Assembly (NCBI GenBank): GCA_030066685.1
Contig: JASJBF010000016.1
Span: 1 to 64,000 of the forward strand
Length of the DNA stretch: 64,000 nucleotides
Direction: 5' to 3'
Source of the DNA: Kiloniellales bacterium
GTDB taxonomy: Bacteria; Pseudomonadota; Alphaproteobacteria; Kiloniellales; JAKSBE01
Position 1 is the first letter of the stretch. Every line of letters starts with the position of its first letter. Of this stretch, positions 62,972-64,000 are shown piece after piece. A program made the position numbers and the translations under genes. A model generated the notes under the pieces. That model had not been told where the DNA came from and did not search any database. It saw only the letters and a program-made list of their open reading frames with translations.

Positions 62972-63883
62972 CTATTCGGCCGCCATCGGAAAGGCGAGGC
63001 GCGCCAGGTCCCGGGTCAAGCCGGCCGCCTGCTCGGCGTCGAGGGCGGCCAGGGGAGGACGGATCCGGCGCCAGGCGGGATCGCCGTTGCGCTGGGCCAT
63101 GATCTCCTTCAGGGCTGGGATCATCGGATAGGCCTGGATCGCCTTGCGCAGCGCGACCATCTCGTCGTTGAGCCGCGCCGCCTCGCTGCCCCGCCAGTTG
63201 TCGTAGACCGCGCGAATCGCCGCCGCGGTGACGTTGGCGGTCGCCGTGATGCAGCCGACCCCGCCACCCTTGAGATTGTCCAGCAGGAAGGCCTCCGAGC
63301 CGACGAAGGTGCCGAAGCCCGGCAAGGCCCCGAGCACCGCCTCGGTGTTCGCCCAGTCGCCGGAGCTGTCCTTGATGCCGACGACGGTTTCGGGATAGGC
63401 CGCCACCAGCCGCTCGATCAGCGGCAGGGACCAGCCGACCTGGGCCACCGGCGGGATGTGGTAGAGGTAGACCTTGAGCCGGGGATCGCCGACCCGCTCG
63501 ATCACCTCGGCCGCGTAGGCGAAGAGGCCGTCGTCGTCGACCGCCTTGTAGTAGAAGGGCGGCAGCAGCAGCACCCCGCCGCAGCCGAGCCGAACCGCCC
63601 GCTCGGTCAGGGCGACGGTATCGGGCAGCGCGCAGCACCCGGTGCCCGGCATGAGCTTCGCCGCCGACACGCCGGCGGCCAGCTCCTCGAGCAGGCGCAG
63701 CTTCTCGTCGACCGACAGAGCGTTGCCCTCGCTGGTGGTCCCGAAGACCGCGAGGCCGGTCGCCCCCTCGTCCAGCAGGGCCCGGCAATGCGCCACGAAG
63801 CGGCCCGCATCCGGCGCCAGCTCCGCGTCGTAGGGCGTCAGCACCGGCACCAGCACGCCTGAGAAAGCCTGATCCTCGAACAT
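62972..63883 (-). CDS. DapA family dihydrodipicolinate synthase/N-acetylneuraminate lyase-like protein
   Basis: The 303-residue TIM-barrel lyase has the DHDPS-family TTSEGNALS motif at 49-57. The catalytic tyrosine is Y141 (VYLYHIPPVAQ) and the Schiff-base lysine is K171 (VGIKDSSGD). It is more likely a catabolic 2-keto-acid aldolase or hydro-lyase of this superfamily than the lysine-pathway enzyme, because DapA is usually encoded elsewhere and the flanking context is a transporter (inference). ATG 63883 with GGGGGAGGA upstream; the frame is open to 63964. It is 140 bp upstream of phnD on the same strand and may share its operon. Confidence 0.87.
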   Translation of the reverse strand: MFEDQAFSGVLVPVLTPYDAELAPDAGRFVAHCRALLDEGATGLAVFGTTSEGNALSVDEKLRLLEELAAGVSAAKLMPGTGCCALPDTVALTERAVRLGCGGVLLLPPFYYKAVDDDGLFAYAAEVIERVGDPRLKVYLYHIPPVAQVGWSLPLIERLVAAYPETVVGIKDSSGDWANTEAVLGALPGFGTFVGSEAFLLDNLKGGGVGCITATANVTAAAIRAVYDNWRGSEAARLNDEMVALRKAIQAYPMIPALKEIMAQRNGDPAWRRIRPPLAALDAEQAAGLTRDLARLAFPMAAE

Positions 63884-64000
63884 CGCGTCCTCCCCCCGAC
63901 GACCTCGGTTTCGCGGGGCGAGGGTACAACGAAGCCGTCGCCCTGTCGCGGCCCTCGATTTCAACGGCGTTACCGCGGCCCGGATCGGTGATCGCTTCCC

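Noticed and set aside
61848-63929. A single 693-residue protein spanning phnD and the DapA-like gene
   Set aside because: The phnD signal peptide with its own ribosome binding site begins at 62831; the upstream extension is out of frame with, and overlaps, the DapA-like gene.

Overview
The window is GC-rich chromosomal DNA from an alphaproteobacterium, most likely a Rhodospirillales/Kiloniellales-type lineage. That assignment is an inference from gene content and order: yqeY-dnaG-rpoD, carA-carB-greA, lrp/trxB/lysR, a complete hopanoid locus, and typical alphaproteobacterial RpoD and DnaG proteins. I see no rRNA, tRNA, CRISPR array, transposase or phage gene. Because the DNA is so GC-rich, almost every real gene carries a long antisense or off-frame shadow ORF; these are left out.

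Left part (1-12.9 kb): core information and nucleotide metabolism. yqeY, dnaG and rpoD (3' end cut by the window edge) lie on the minus strand. carA, carB and greA run divergently on the plus strand. An Lrp-type regulator is divergent from trxB, which is followed by a LysR regulator. Directly downstream of lysR is a strongly structured segment ending in a textbook terminator. I read it as an AbcR/ar15-type small RNA, in the same trxB-lysR-sRNA neighbourhood known from rhizobia.

13-18.2 kb: envelope glycosylation genes (two GT2 glycosyltransferases, a GtrA flippase-like protein, a SAM methyltransferase, a GT-C type membrane glycosyltransferase). 18.2-30.2 kb: stress and metal functions (MsrP with a Tat and lipobox leader, Dps, CueR/CopA with a visible CueR operator, an SPFH protein, a CDF transporter), mixed with an EF-G paralogue, a hydratase and an aspartate aminotransferase. 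30.2-40.8 kb: a sortase-fold protein that has lost both catalytic His and Cys, an RHH regulator, a glyoxalase-like protein, a two-gene FAD/[3Fe-4S] dehydrogenase, an orphan PAS histidine kinase, uvrB, a small lipoprotein, msrB and a GFA protein.

40.9-47.5 kb: an accessory cluster with three paralogous sulfotransferases, a 2OG-Fe(II) oxygenase, a glycosyltransferase-like protein and an ELM1-type protein, probably decorating a surface glycan or lipid. 47.6-59.3 kb: hopanoid biosynthesis (hpnB, C, D, E, shc, G, H, A, M), making squalene from farnesyl diphosphate, cyclising it and extending the side chain. 59.3-63.9 kb: a phosphonate-type ABC transporter (PhnD, C, E, E) with a DapA-family lyase upstream in the same direction and no C-P lyase nearby.
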